Positions 40,491 through 48,463 of a DNA stretch of 49,282 bases are shown piece by piece. The notes beneath the pieces are model-generated. The model was not told the origin of the DNA and searched no databases. It saw nothing but the letters and a program-made list of their open reading frames with translations. Position numbers and translations under genes: made by a program. The stretch comes from Lentisphaerota bacterium. GTDB taxonomy: Bacteria; Verrucomicrobiota; Lentisphaeria; Victivallales; Victivallaceae. The stretch spans positions 1 to 49,282 of the forward strand of contig SUWG01000020.1 of the NCBI GenBank assembly GCA_015061625.1. The letters are read 5' to 3'. How positions within the stretch are numbered: the stretch's first letter is position 1; every line of letters starts with the position of its first letter.

Positions 40491-41084
40491 ATGTGGAACT
40501 ACACTGACAAGGTCATCGACCATTTTATGAATCCCCGCAATGTCGGTGAGGTGGAAAATCCCGACGGCACCGGTCAGGTGGGCAATGCCGCTTGCGGCGA
40601 TGCGCTCAAATTGACCTTCAAACTGGATGAAAACGGCAGGATCGCCGACGTTAAATTCAAAACATTCGGCTGTGCCAGTGCGATCGCATCAAGTTCTGCG
40701 CTTACGGAATTGATCAAGGGCATGACTCTGGAAGAGGCCGCCAATGTCACCAATCAGGATATCGTCAAATTGCTCGGCGAATTGCCGGAAGCCAAAATGC
40801 ACTGTTCGGTAATGGGTATGGAAGCATTGCAGGCGGCGATCGCAGATTACAAAGGCGAACCCAATCCCTTTGAAAAACTGGATGACCACGACGGTAAATT
40901 GATTTGCAAATGTTTCGGAGTGACAGACTTGAAAATTTTGCGGGTCGCCAAAGAAAATGATCTGCACCGGGCAGAGGAGATCACCAACTATTGTAAAGCC
41001 GGCGGTGCCTGCGGCTCCTGTCTGGGAGCGATCCAGCGGCTTCTGGATGATATGTGGAAATTGGAGAGTATCAAAAAATGCTGA
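40491..41084 (+). CDS. Iron-sulfur scaffold, IscU-Bfd type (NifU-like)
   Basis: Protein of 197 residues. Residues 1-125 are an IscU/NifU-N scaffold with cluster ligands Cys35, Asp37, Cys61 and Cys105. Residues 135-185 are a Bfd-like [2Fe-2S] domain with Cys139, Cys141, Cys174 and Cys177. This is NifU without its C-terminal Nfu domain. It assembles Fe-S clusters for transfer to apoproteins. No cysteine desulfurase (iscS) is adjacent. Its end overlaps the prfB start by seven bases. Confidence 0.88.
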   Translation: MWNYTDKVIDHFMNPRNVGEVENPDGTGQVGNAACGDALKLTFKLDENGRIADVKFKTFGCASAIASSSALTELIKGMTLEEAANVTNQDIVKLLGELPEAKMHCSVMGMEALQAAIADYKGEPNPFEKLDDHDGKLICKCFGVTDLKILRVAKENDLHRAEEITNYCKAGGACGSCLGAIQRLLDDMWKLESIKKC

Positions 41085-42169
41085 CGATCGAAGAATTGCG
41101 CCAAAAGGAAAATGAGTACAAATCCCGTTTGTCCCAAGTCGAGGAGTTTCTCAAGATCAGCGACAAGGAAAGTGAACTTGCCGCTTTGGAAGAAAAGATG
41201 AATGCTCCGGACTTCTGGAACGACAAAGAGGCCGCTCAAAGCACCATCGCCGCAGTATCATCCTGCCGCAATATCATTACGCCGTTTCGCAAGATGGAAA
41301 GCACGCTTGAGGATTTCGGCACGGCTCTGGAATTTGCCGCCGAAGATGAGGCATTTATCGAAGAAGCGGAAAATCAGTTGCCCGCTTTGGAAAAAGAGTT
41401 GGATAAACTGGAGATCGTCAGTTTCCTTTCCGGCCGTTTTGATAAAAACAACTTTTATCTGACCATCCACGCCGGAGCCGGCGGCACGGAATCCTGCGAC
41501 TGGGGCAGTATGCTTTTCCGTATGTACCGCCGTTACGCCGAGCGGCGCGGCTGGAAAGAGGAACTTATTGACTACCAGCCCGGTGATGAAGCCGGTATCC
41601 GCAGTGCCACACTGCATATCATGGGGGAATTCGCTTATGGTTATTGCAAAGGTGAAAATGGCGTACACCGTCTGGTGCGTATTTCGCCGTTTGACAGCAA
41701 TGCCCGACGTCACACCAGTTTCTGTTCGGTGGATGTATTCCCGGAAATCGACGATGATATCGACATTGAGATCAACGAATCGGAGTTGCGGGTCGATACC
41801 TACCGCTCCAGCGGTGCCGGTGGTCAGCACGTCAACACGACCGACTCGGCGGTGCGTATCACCCACTTGCCCAGCGGCATTGTGGTCAGTTGCCAGAATG
41901 AGCGCAGTCAGCATAAGAACCGGGCAACGGCGATGAAAATGCTCAAAGCCCGTCTCTTTGAGGTCGAAGAACGCAAACGGCGTGAAGCGGCGGCGGCTCT
42001 GCGTGGTGAACAGATGGAAAACGGCTGGGGCAGTCAGATCCGCAGTTATGTGCTGCAGCCTTATCAGATGGTCAAAGATCTGCGTACCGATGTGGAAACC
42101 AGTGACACTTCCGGGGTGCTGGATGGTGACATTGACCGGTTTATCGAATCATATTTGAAACAGCAATGA
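41078..42169 (+). CDS. prfB: Peptide chain release factor 2
   Basis: Releases the peptide at UGA and UAA stops. The 363-residue protein has the RF2 tripeptide motif in RISPFDSNARRHTSF (SPF, which separates it from RF1) and the catalytic G248-GQ in the SGAGGQHVNTTDSAVR region. The frame is intact from the ATG, with no internal stop near codon 25, so the programmed frameshift found in many prfB genes is absent. It overlaps the NifU-like gene start (ATGCTGA) and epmA by four bases. Confidence 0.96.
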   Translation: MLTIEELRQKENEYKSRLSQVEEFLKISDKESELAALEEKMNAPDFWNDKEAAQSTIAAVSSCRNIITPFRKMESTLEDFGTALEFAAEDEAFIEEAENQLPALEKELDKLEIVSFLSGRFDKNNFYLTIHAGAGGTESCDWGSMLFRMYRRYAERRGWKEELIDYQPGDEAGIRSATLHIMGEFAYGYCKGENGVHRLVRISPFDSNARRHTSFCSVDVFPEIDDDIDIEINESELRVDTYRSSGAGGQHVNTTDSAVRITHLPSGIVVSCQNERSQHKNRATAMKMLKARLFEVEERKRREAAAALRGEQMENGWGSQIRSYVLQPYQMVKDLRTDVETSDTSGVLDGDIDRFIESYLKQQ

Positions 42170-43056
42170 ATCATTTGACCAACTTGAAAACGCGTTCCGC
42201 ATTGCTCAAGGCTTTGCGGGATGCGTTTTATGCTGAAAACTTTTTTGAAGTTGCCACGGCGGTAAAGATCCCTGCTCCGGCTCCGGAAGAGTATATCGAA
42301 TCGGTGCAGTGTGCCGATGGCGAATTTCTGCGCACCAGTCCGGAATTGGCGATGAAGCGGATGCTGGTAGCCGGTATGGAGCGGATATTTCAGATCGGGG
42401 CGGCATTCCGGGCGGAAGAAGTTGGCAGAAAGCACCGGGAGGAATTCACCATCCTTGAATATTATGCGGTCAAGTGGGATTACCGGGAACTGGCGGAGTT
42501 TACCGCCCGGATGATTTCCCAGGCGGCGCAAACGATTTTCGGGCAAACGCAGATAACTTATCAGGGGTTTCCGGTCGATCTCGGCCGTCACTATTTTATC
42601 ACGGTGGATGAGGCATTTCGCCGCTATGCCGGGGTATCGGCATTTGATGCGGATGCCGATGGTTCATTTGATGAGTTGATGGTACTTAAAGTCGAACCGG
42701 AATTGGGTAAAGATTGTCCGGAATTTCTCATCGATTATCCGGCCAACCGGGCGTCGCTTTCCCGTTTGAGTGCCGCAGACAACCGGGTGGCAGAGAGATG
42801 GGAATTGTATATCCGGGGCATGGAACTGGGCAATGCATTCGGCGAATTGACTGATGCCGCTGAACAGCGGCGGCGTTTTGCATCAGCGTTGAAATTCCGG
42901 GCGGAGCAGGGAATGCTTGCCTATCCGGAAGCGACCGATTTTCTGGAAGCATTGGAAAAAGGTTTGCCGAAAAGTTCCGGGTGTGCGATCGGTTTTGACC
43001 GCCTGTGTATGATTTTCTGCGACAGTTATGATATTGCAGAAGTCATATTTGAATAG
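42166..43056 (+). CDS. epmA: EF-P lysine ligase, EpmA-like
   Basis: Truncated class II lysyl-tRNA synthetase paralogue of 296 residues. EpmA (PoxA/YjeA/GenX) attaches beta-lysine to elongation factor P. It lacks the anticodon-binding domain of LysS (about 500 residues). Class II motifs are visible: motif 2 (FQIGAAFRAEEVGRKHREEFTILEYYAVKWDY) and motif 3 near the end (GCAIGFDRLCMIFCDS). It is coupled to prfB by an ATGA overlap, and prfB-lysS neighbours are known in other bacteria. Neither efp nor epmB is in this window. Confidence 0.86.
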   Translation: MNHLTNLKTRSALLKALRDAFYAENFFEVATAVKIPAPAPEEYIESVQCADGEFLRTSPELAMKRMLVAGMERIFQIGAAFRAEEVGRKHREEFTILEYYAVKWDYRELAEFTARMISQAAQTIFGQTQITYQGFPVDLGRHYFITVDEAFRRYAGVSAFDADADGSFDELMVLKVEPELGKDCPEFLIDYPANRASLSRLSAADNRVAERWELYIRGMELGNAFGELTDAAEQRRRFASALKFRAEQGMLAYPEATDFLEALEKGLPKSSGCAIGFDRLCMIFCDSYDIAEVIFE

Positions 43057-43209
43057 TTACAGTCCTGATTTTTGTAAAAAATCTTTACGGATAATCTCCT
43101 GCCGGATCTGCCGACAGCCTTGATTTTCTTTCCGGTCAAAGAATGGTTGTGTAAGGTGTCGTAAAAGTAAGGAAATCAATAATATATAAATTGCGTAACA
43201 AACCGCAGC

Positions 43210-43231
43210 TCAATAAAATATTGATTTTTTT
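43210..43231 (+). terminator. Weak AT-rich hairpin with T-run after epmA
   Basis: TCAATA (43210-43215) and TATTGA (43219-43224) with an AAA loop are followed by seven T residues. The stem is short and AT-rich, so this is a tentative call. The rest of the 311-bp gap after epmA is AT-rich and carries the promoter at 43272-43300; nothing else was recognised in it. Confidence 0.4.
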
Positions 43232-43271
43232 ACAAAAATGGAAAAAAGTTAAAGAATTTTTCATTTTGCGC

Positions 43272-43300
43272 TTGCATTTTCTGTTTTTTTGTAGTATAAC
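43272..43300 (+). promoter_or_regulatory. Promoter of the small lipoprotein gene
   Basis: TTGCAT (43272-43277), 17 bases and TATAAC (43295-43300). The leader of about 60 bases contains a hairpin, AAGGC-GTCA-TGG-TGAC-A-GCCTT (43318-43339), just before the ribosome site. Confidence 0.68.
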
Positions 43301-43367
43301 TAACTTCAGAGGCAGAAAAGGCGTCATGGTGACAGCCTTATGGAACTCATAACAAGGAGAAAGAATT

Positions 43368-43541
43368 ATGAAAAAACTTATGCTTGCAGCGTTTGCCGCT
43401 CTGACCGTTTTGGCCATCACCGGTTGCGGATCTTCCCGTACCCCCAGAACTGGTAATAATTCCCAGTGGGTTCACTACAACACCTTCTTTGGTATGTCCA
43501 TTGAAAGTGCTGTCTATGGCGATGGTTTCTTCGTCAAGTAA
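43368..43541 (+). CDS. Small lipoprotein (57 residues)
   Basis: A 57-residue protein starting MKKLMLAAFAALTVLAITGC, a signal peptide ending in the lipobox AITGC, with Cys20 as the lipidated residue. The mature 38 residues are Ser/Thr/Asn-rich and have no recognised family. AAGGAG lies eight bases before the ATG. It is flanked by its own promoter and a strong terminator, so it is expressed as a single short mRNA, as for abundant small lipoproteins. Function unknown. Confidence 0.78.
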   Translation: MKKLMLAAFAALTVLAITGCGSSRTPRTGNNSQWVHYNTFFGMSIESAVYGDGFFVK

Positions 43542-43562
43542 TTTGCCCTTGGCTGTTACAGC

Positions 43563-43590
43563 AAGCCACCGGATTTCCGGTGGCTTTTTT
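43563..43590 (+). terminator. Terminator of the small lipoprotein gene
   Basis: A 10-bp stem AAGCCACCGG (43563-43572) and CCGGTGGCTT (43577-43586) with T6 after it. It also lies at the end of the minus-strand AraC gene. Confidence 0.9.
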
Positions 43591-44372
43591 CATGTATTGA
43601 TCTTGCTGTTACGGTGAAACCTGCGGAAGGCGGTCGGGGTGGCGGCGAAACGGCGGAAAAATATTCTCCGGAAGTAGGCCGGATCGTTGAAGCCGCATTC
43701 AAAAATGATTTCTTTGATGGAGTTGTTGCTTTCGATCAGCAATTTGGCGGCGTATTCCGCTCTGGTGCGGTTGAGCATGGCGGTAAATGTTTCGTGGTAA
43801 TGCAAGTGAAAAATCTTACCCAGATATTCGGTATTGCAGTGCAGTATTTCGGCGGCGGAATTGAGTGACAGCGTATGATCGGCAAAGCGGAGTTTTATCA
43901 ATTCACCCGCCCGGCGGGCGAGGGTGGAAATTTGGGGTGCCGGGGGGAGGGTTCCGGGCCGGGTAAGTTCCCGCAAGATCAATTCCAACAGCAGAGATTT
44001 ATTTTTTTCATCCGGAAATTGTTCCTGCTGTTCAGCAAGGAAACTTTGGAAATATATGGCTAACTGCTCCGGACGGACGGCGTGCCCGGATTGCGGCATA
44101 GTTTCCGGAAAATCGCCGTTGCTATTGAAATGCAGCCAGAAAAAACTCAATCCCGGCGGATAATCCAGAATCCCTCCGTGTTTTTTGCCCCGGCGCAGTA
44201 AAAGGTAATCTCCGGTGTGCAGATCAAAAAATCTGGTTTCCTCAAACATCGTGAGAGTGCCTTTGATCACAAATATTATTTCATTGCTGTCAATGGTGCG
44301 TACTGCATGGCGGCCTTTACCGCGGGAAATGAATCTGCCGCCATTGAGCGGGGTGAATGAAAAATTATCCAT
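43590..44372 (-). CDS. AraC-family transcriptional regulator
   Basis: Protein of 260 residues. The N-terminal part is a cupin-like sensing domain (SNEIIFVIKGTLTMFE, LHTGDYLLLRRGKKHGG). The C-terminal 100 residues hold two helix-turn-helix motifs, seen in LSLNSAAEILHCNTEYLGKIFHLHYHETFTAMLNRTRAEYA and IKEIIFECGFNDPAYFRRIFFRRFAATPTAFR. The ATG at 44372 follows AAAGGAGA; earlier in-frame starts have no ribosome site. It is divergent from the GH127 gene and probably controls it in response to an arabinose-type sugar. This is inferred from position. Confidence 0.88.
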   Translation of the reverse strand: MDNFSFTPLNGGRFISRGKGRHAVRTIDSNEIIFVIKGTLTMFEETRFFDLHTGDYLLLRRGKKHGGILDYPPGLSFFWLHFNSNGDFPETMPQSGHAVRPEQLAIYFQSFLAEQQEQFPDEKNKSLLLELILRELTRPGTLPPAPQISTLARRAGELIKLRFADHTLSLNSAAEILHCNTEYLGKIFHLHYHETFTAMLNRTRAEYAAKLLIESNNSIKEIIFECGFNDPAYFRRIFFRRFAATPTAFRRFHRNSKINT

Positions 44373-44410
44373 TATCGTAATTTGTCTCCTTTTTATAAAG
44401 ATAAGTCCTC

Positions 44411-44439
44411 TTGTGTAAAATTGCAAGTTGCAGTATAAT
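44411..44439 (+). promoter_or_regulatory. Promoter of the GH127 gene with internal palindrome
   Basis: TTGTGT (44411-44416), 17 bases and TATAAT (44434-44439). Between them lies the 11-bp perfect palindrome TGCAAGTTGCA (44422-44432), a candidate operator for the divergent AraC-family regulator. Confidence 0.62.
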
Positions 44440-44478
44440 ATATTATAACAAAATTTATGGAAAAAGGAGATATCTGAT

Positions 44479-46356
44479 ATGAATAAATTTCATTCCGCAC
44501 CGTTGACTGCCGTAAAACTTGCAGATAAATTTTTTGCACCCAGACAACAGCAGTCATTCAGCGTGACTATTCCATCGGCATTGGATAAATGCTATGAAAC
44601 CGGCCGGATCGAGGCATTCAAATTGTCGTGGAAAGAGGGCGCCCCCAACCGGCCGCATATTTTCTGGGATTCCGATGTGGCCAAAGTTTTGGAGGGTATG
44701 GCCTATTCTCTGGCCTTGAAACCGGATGCTGAACTGGAAAAAGTTTATGATGATCTGGTCGATCTGATCGCCTCAAGCCAACAGCCCGACGGCTACCTCA
44801 ACAGTGCCATTACCACCAATAAACAGCAGGGCAATGACAACCGCTGGCAGGTGTTGCGGACTAACCATGAACTTTACTGTGCCGGGCATCTTATGGAAGC
44901 GGCGGTTGCCGGTTTTGAAGCATTGGGCAAACGCAAACTGCTGGATGTCATGTGCCGCTATGCCGATTATATCGATTCGGTTTTCGGTTATGGCGAGGGC
45001 AAGCGTTACGGTATTCCCGGACACCCGGAAATCGAATTGGCTCTGGTGAAGTTGTACCGGGCCACCGGCAATGAAAAATATTTGCGTTTATCCAAATATT
45101 TTATTGATGCCAGAGGTACTGATCCGGAATTTTTCTATAAAGAAGAACCTCAAATGCCTTATAATGTCCCCCCGCAGTATCGTATCGGTATAATCAATAC
45201 GATCGCTGAAATGCCGTTGCGGGAGCAGACTGAAGTTTACGGTCATGCGGTGCGGGCATTATATTTGTTATGCGGTATGGCCGATGTTGCCGGGTTGACG
45301 GATGATGAAACTCTGCTGGAAGCCTGCCGCCGTCTTTACCGCAATATCGTGGATAAACGGATGTATATCACCGGTGGAGTCGGTACCAGTTTTGATTTTG
45401 AGCGGTTCACGGTCGATTATGACCTGCCCAATGATACCAGAGGATATTCGGAAAGTTGTGCCAATATGGCGTTGGCTTTATTCTGCCGCCGGATGCTTGA
45501 TATCACCGGGCAAAGGGAGTATGCCGACACGATGGAAAGGGTGCTTTTCAATGGAGCGTTATCCGGCATCGATCTGCATGGTGATCACTTCTTTTATCCC
45601 AATTATCTGGAGGTTAACGACAACTTTGTGGAGTACCATGCCGGTCGCAAGACCCGTCAGCCGTGGTTCAATTGTTCGTGCTGTCCGACCAGTTACAGCC
45701 GTTTTCTGCCGCAGTTGGGATCGTTTATGTGGAGTGTGAATGATGATATGGTGCGTCTGGAAATACCGGCGGCCAACAAGTTGACTTTGCCGGGAAGAAT
45801 GATCGAAGTAAGCGGCAATTACCCGTTTGAAGATAAGTTCACCGTAAAAATCAACAGTGGTGAAAAATTCAAACTGGCGGTACGCATTCCCGGTTTTGCC
45901 CAAAGTGCGTCATTCATGCTCAATGGAGAAAAGATAAATATGCCGGCAATTGACGGTTATGCTGAATTTGACCGTCAGTGGCATGAGGGCGATGAGATCA
46001 TCTGCCATTTGGATATGCCGTTTGAGTTTATCCGCAGTCACCGCAAAGTAACCATGAACCGGGGCAAAGTCGCTGTGATGCGCGGCCCGGTGGTCTACTG
46101 TTGCGAAAATACCGACAACCCCTGTGATGTGAGCGCATTGTTTGCCGCTTCGGGCAGTGGATTTACCGCCGTGGAATTGCCGGGAGGTTATCCGGCAGTG
46201 AAATTTAATGGATTTATGGAAAAACTTGACGGCGAAGAACTTTATACCAACAAAGTTCCGGAATATGTGCCATGCCGCATTACGGCGATACCATACGCAT
46301 TGTGGCAGAACCGGGGTGAAACCAATATGAGCGTATGGCTGCCGGAAATGCTTTAA
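44479..46356 (+). CDS. Glycoside hydrolase family 127 (beta-L-arabinofuranosidase-like)
   Basis: Enzyme of 625 residues with the (alpha/alpha)6 barrel of GH127 (formerly DUF1680). In the Bifidobacterium enzyme HypBA1, a Glu, a Cys and a CC pair bind zinc and one Cys is the nucleophile. The equivalents here are E325-S-C327 and C401-C402-P. It also has WDSDVAKVLEGMAYSL near residues 54-69 and VEYHAGRKTRQPWFNCSCC. No signal peptide, so it is cytoplasmic and would act on imported oligosaccharides. AAGGAG lies nine bases upstream. Arabinofuranosidase activity is inferred. Confidence 0.88.
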   Translation: MNKFHSAPLTAVKLADKFFAPRQQQSFSVTIPSALDKCYETGRIEAFKLSWKEGAPNRPHIFWDSDVAKVLEGMAYSLALKPDAELEKVYDDLVDLIASSQQPDGYLNSAITTNKQQGNDNRWQVLRTNHELYCAGHLMEAAVAGFEALGKRKLLDVMCRYADYIDSVFGYGEGKRYGIPGHPEIELALVKLYRATGNEKYLRLSKYFIDARGTDPEFFYKEEPQMPYNVPPQYRIGIINTIAEMPLREQTEVYGHAVRALYLLCGMADVAGLTDDETLLEACRRLYRNIVDKRMYITGGVGTSFDFERFTVDYDLPNDTRGYSESCANMALALFCRRMLDITGQREYADTMERVLFNGALSGIDLHGDHFFYPNYLEVNDNFVEYHAGRKTRQPWFNCSCCPTSYSRFLPQLGSFMWSVNDDMVRLEIPAANKLTLPGRMIEVSGNYPFEDKFTVKINSGEKFKLAVRIPGFAQSASFMLNGEKINMPAIDGYAEFDRQWHEGDEIICHLDMPFEFIRSHRKVTMNRGKVAVMRGPVVYCCENTDNPCDVSALFAASGSGFTAVELPGGYPAVKFNGFMEKLDGEELYTNKVPEYVPCRITAIPYALWQNRGETNMSVWLPEML

Positions 46357-47318
46357 CGCAGATGGTCAAAGTACCATTTCGCCGTTGATTCCAGCCCTTG
46401 ACGGATGGAAAAATGCGGAGTGTAACCCAGCAGTTGCCGGGCCTTGCTGATATCCGCCAGACTGTGGGGGATATCGCCGGGGCGCACCGGGCCGTATAAT
46501 GGAGTTATCGCATTGATTTCCGGATCGAATTGCATCAGAGCATCTTTCAGGTATGCAAACAATTCATTGAGCGAAGTTTCGTTGCCCCCGGCAACATTGT
46601 ATACAGTATTTGCCGCCTCGCAAGGGGCATTCAAAGCGCAGATATTCGCCTGAATACAGTCGTCGATATAGGTAAAATCCCGGCTGTATGAGCCATCACC
46701 GTTGATCGTCGGCGGAGTGTGAGCGAGCAAAGAAGCGGAAAATTTCGGGATCACGGCGGCGTATGCCCCATCCGGATCCTGCCGCCGTCCGAAAACATTG
46801 AAGTAACGCAAGCCGATGCACTCCATGCCGTAAACTTGGGCAAAGTTGGCGGCAAACTGTTCATTGACACTTTTGGTCAGGGCGTATGGCGACAGCGGTA
46901 TGCCGGTGCGTGATTCAACTTTGGGAGAGTCCTGACAGTCGCCGTAAACCGAACTGCTCGATGCATAAATAAAGCGTTTGACGCTGGCTTCATAAGCGGC
47001 AAAAAGCATATTTACGAAACCTGAAATATTTACTTCCGTGGAAGTGGCCGGATCTTTGATCGAGCGCGGCACACTGCCCAGAGCCGCCTCATGAAATACA
47101 TATTCCACCCCGGCTGCCGCTTTCCGGCAATCGGCCATGTTGCGGATATCGCCCTCAATGAGCGTAAATGAATCCCGATCGGTCAGATGGGCGATATTTT
47201 CTCTTTTCCCGGTGGAAAAGTTATCCAGCACGACCACCTGATATCCGGCATCGAGCAGAAATTCGGTCAAATTGGAGCCGATGAATCCGGCTCCTCCGGT
47301 AACAAGAACTTTTTTCAT
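46353..47318 (-). CDS. UDP-N-acetylglucosamine 4-epimerase-like (WbpP type)
   Basis: Extended short-chain dehydrogenase of 321 residues. It has the NAD-binding GGAGFIGSN at residues 8-16, the catalytic Y-A-L-T-K (YxxxK) and the WbpP-like HEAALGSVPRSIKDP and FNVFGRRQDPDGAYAAVIPKF. These features point to UDP-GlcNAc/UDP-Glc C4 epimerases that make precursors for surface glycans. It begins eight bases after the decarboxylase gene. Its stop codon shares TTAA with that of the convergent GH127 gene. The substrate is inferred from motif similarity only. Confidence 0.82.
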   Translation of the reverse strand: MKKVLVTGGAGFIGSNLTEFLLDAGYQVVVLDNFSTGKRENIAHLTDRDSFTLIEGDIRNMADCRKAAAGVEYVFHEAALGSVPRSIKDPATSTEVNISGFVNMLFAAYEASVKRFIYASSSSVYGDCQDSPKVESRTGIPLSPYALTKSVNEQFAANFAQVYGMECIGLRYFNVFGRRQDPDGAYAAVIPKFSASLLAHTPPTINGDGSYSRDFTYIDDCIQANICALNAPCEAANTVYNVAGGNETSLNELFAYLKDALMQFDPEINAITPLYGPVRPGDIPHSLADISKARQLLGYTPHFSIRQGLESTAKWYFDHLR

Positions 47319-47325
47319 GAAAAAG

Positions 47326-48291
47326 TTATTCCTCTCCCCGGCAGAATTCCGGGTCACTTTTCAACAGCGCGTCGAAATATTCGATGGTTTTGCTCAATCC
47401 GTCGCGCAGTTGGGTGGTCGGCTGCCAGTTGAGCAGTTTTTGGGCTTTGGAAATATCCGGCTTGCGCTGTCTGGGGTCATCCGAGGGCAGGGGCATCCGG
47501 ATGATTCTGGATTTTGAACCGGTCAGATCGATCACATTTTCCGCCAGTTGCAAAATGGTGAATTCACCGGGATTGCCGACATTGACCGGGCCGGTAATTT
47601 CATCACCGGTGGCCATCAGTTTCATCATCCCGTCTATCAGGTCATCCCGGTAGCAGAAACTTCTGGTCTGGGAACCGTCGCCGTAAATGGTGATATCCTG
47701 ATTCTGCAACGCCTGCAGAATGAAGTTGCTGACCACCCGGCCGTCGTGGGGATGCATCCGCGGGCCGTAGGTGTTGAAAATACGGATGATCTTGATCCGG
47801 GTCTTATTCTGCATATGATAACAGTTGAAAAGGGTTTCGGCGCACCGTTTGCCCTCATCGTAGCATGAACGTACCCCGATCGGGTTGACGTTGCCCCAGT
47901 ATTCCTCGACTTGCGGATGGATCGCCGGGTCGCCGTAAACTTCACTGGTGGAAGCCTGCAGGATTTTGGCATTCACCCGTTTGGCAAGGCCGAGCATATT
48001 GATCGCCCCGTGGACACAGGTTTTGACGGTCTGCACCGGGTCTTTCTGATAGTGTATGGGACTGGCGGGGCAGGCGAGGTTGTAGATTTCATCGCATTCG
48101 ATATAGAGGGGAAAGGTGACATCGTGCCGGATCAATTCAAACCGGGAATTATCCAGCAGATGATAGATATTGCGTTTTGCTCCGGTGTAGAAGTTATCGA
48201 CACAGATGACTTCATTGCCCTTTTTCAGAAGTTTTTCACAGAGCCAACTGCCGAGAAAACCGCTGCCGCCGGTGACGAGGATCCTTTTCAT
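47326..48291 (-). CDS. UDP-glucuronate decarboxylase (UDP-xylose synthase)
   Basis: Extended SDR of 321 residues that would turn UDP-glucuronate into UDP-xylose. It has [15 protein letters not shown] at residues 8-22, [14 protein letters not shown] near 69-82, the catalytic Y-D-E-G-K (YxxxK) and the UXS signature [22 protein letters not shown] near 170-191. It is the first of two genes on this strand. UDP-xylose or UDP-arabinose could supply the glycosyltransferases at the other end of the window, which is speculation. Confidence 0.92.
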   Translation of the reverse strand: MKRILVTGGSGFLGSWLCEKLLKKGNEVICVDNFYTGAKRNIYHLLDNSRFELIRHDVTFPLYIECDEIYNLACPASPIHYQKDPVQTVKTCVHGAINMLGLAKRVNAKILQASTSEVYGDPAIHPQVEEYWGNVNPIGVRSCYDEGKRCAETLFNCYHMQNKTRIKIIRIFNTYGPRMHPHDGRVVSNFILQALQNQDITIYGDGSQTRSFCYRDDLIDGMMKLMATGDEITGPVNVGNPGEFTILQLAENVIDLTGSKSRIIRMPLPSDDPRQRKPDISKAQKLLNWQPTTQLRDGLSKTIEYFDALLKSDPEFCRGEE

Positions 48292-48382
48292 AAAAACGTC
48301 CTTGATTTTTATATGATAAACTGTTTTCAGTCATAACTTACACCCTGAATCAAAAAAATACAAGTTTAAGCGGTGAAGATTA

Positions 48383-48410
48383 TTGACAATCTGGTAAAAA
48401 GTGATATATT
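48383..48410 (+). promoter_or_regulatory. Promoter of the zinc-ribbon membrane protein gene
   Basis: A perfect TTGACA (48383-48388), 16 bases and TATATT (48405-48410), 53 bases before the ATG. Confidence 0.72.
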
Positions 48411-48463
48411 ATTTACCAACTTGCCGCAAATAATATATTCATACAAAAATAAGGAGAGTTGTT

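Noticed and set aside
41078..41200. A programmed frameshift site in prfB
   Set aside because: The reading frame is continuous from the ATG and no in-frame TGA was found.
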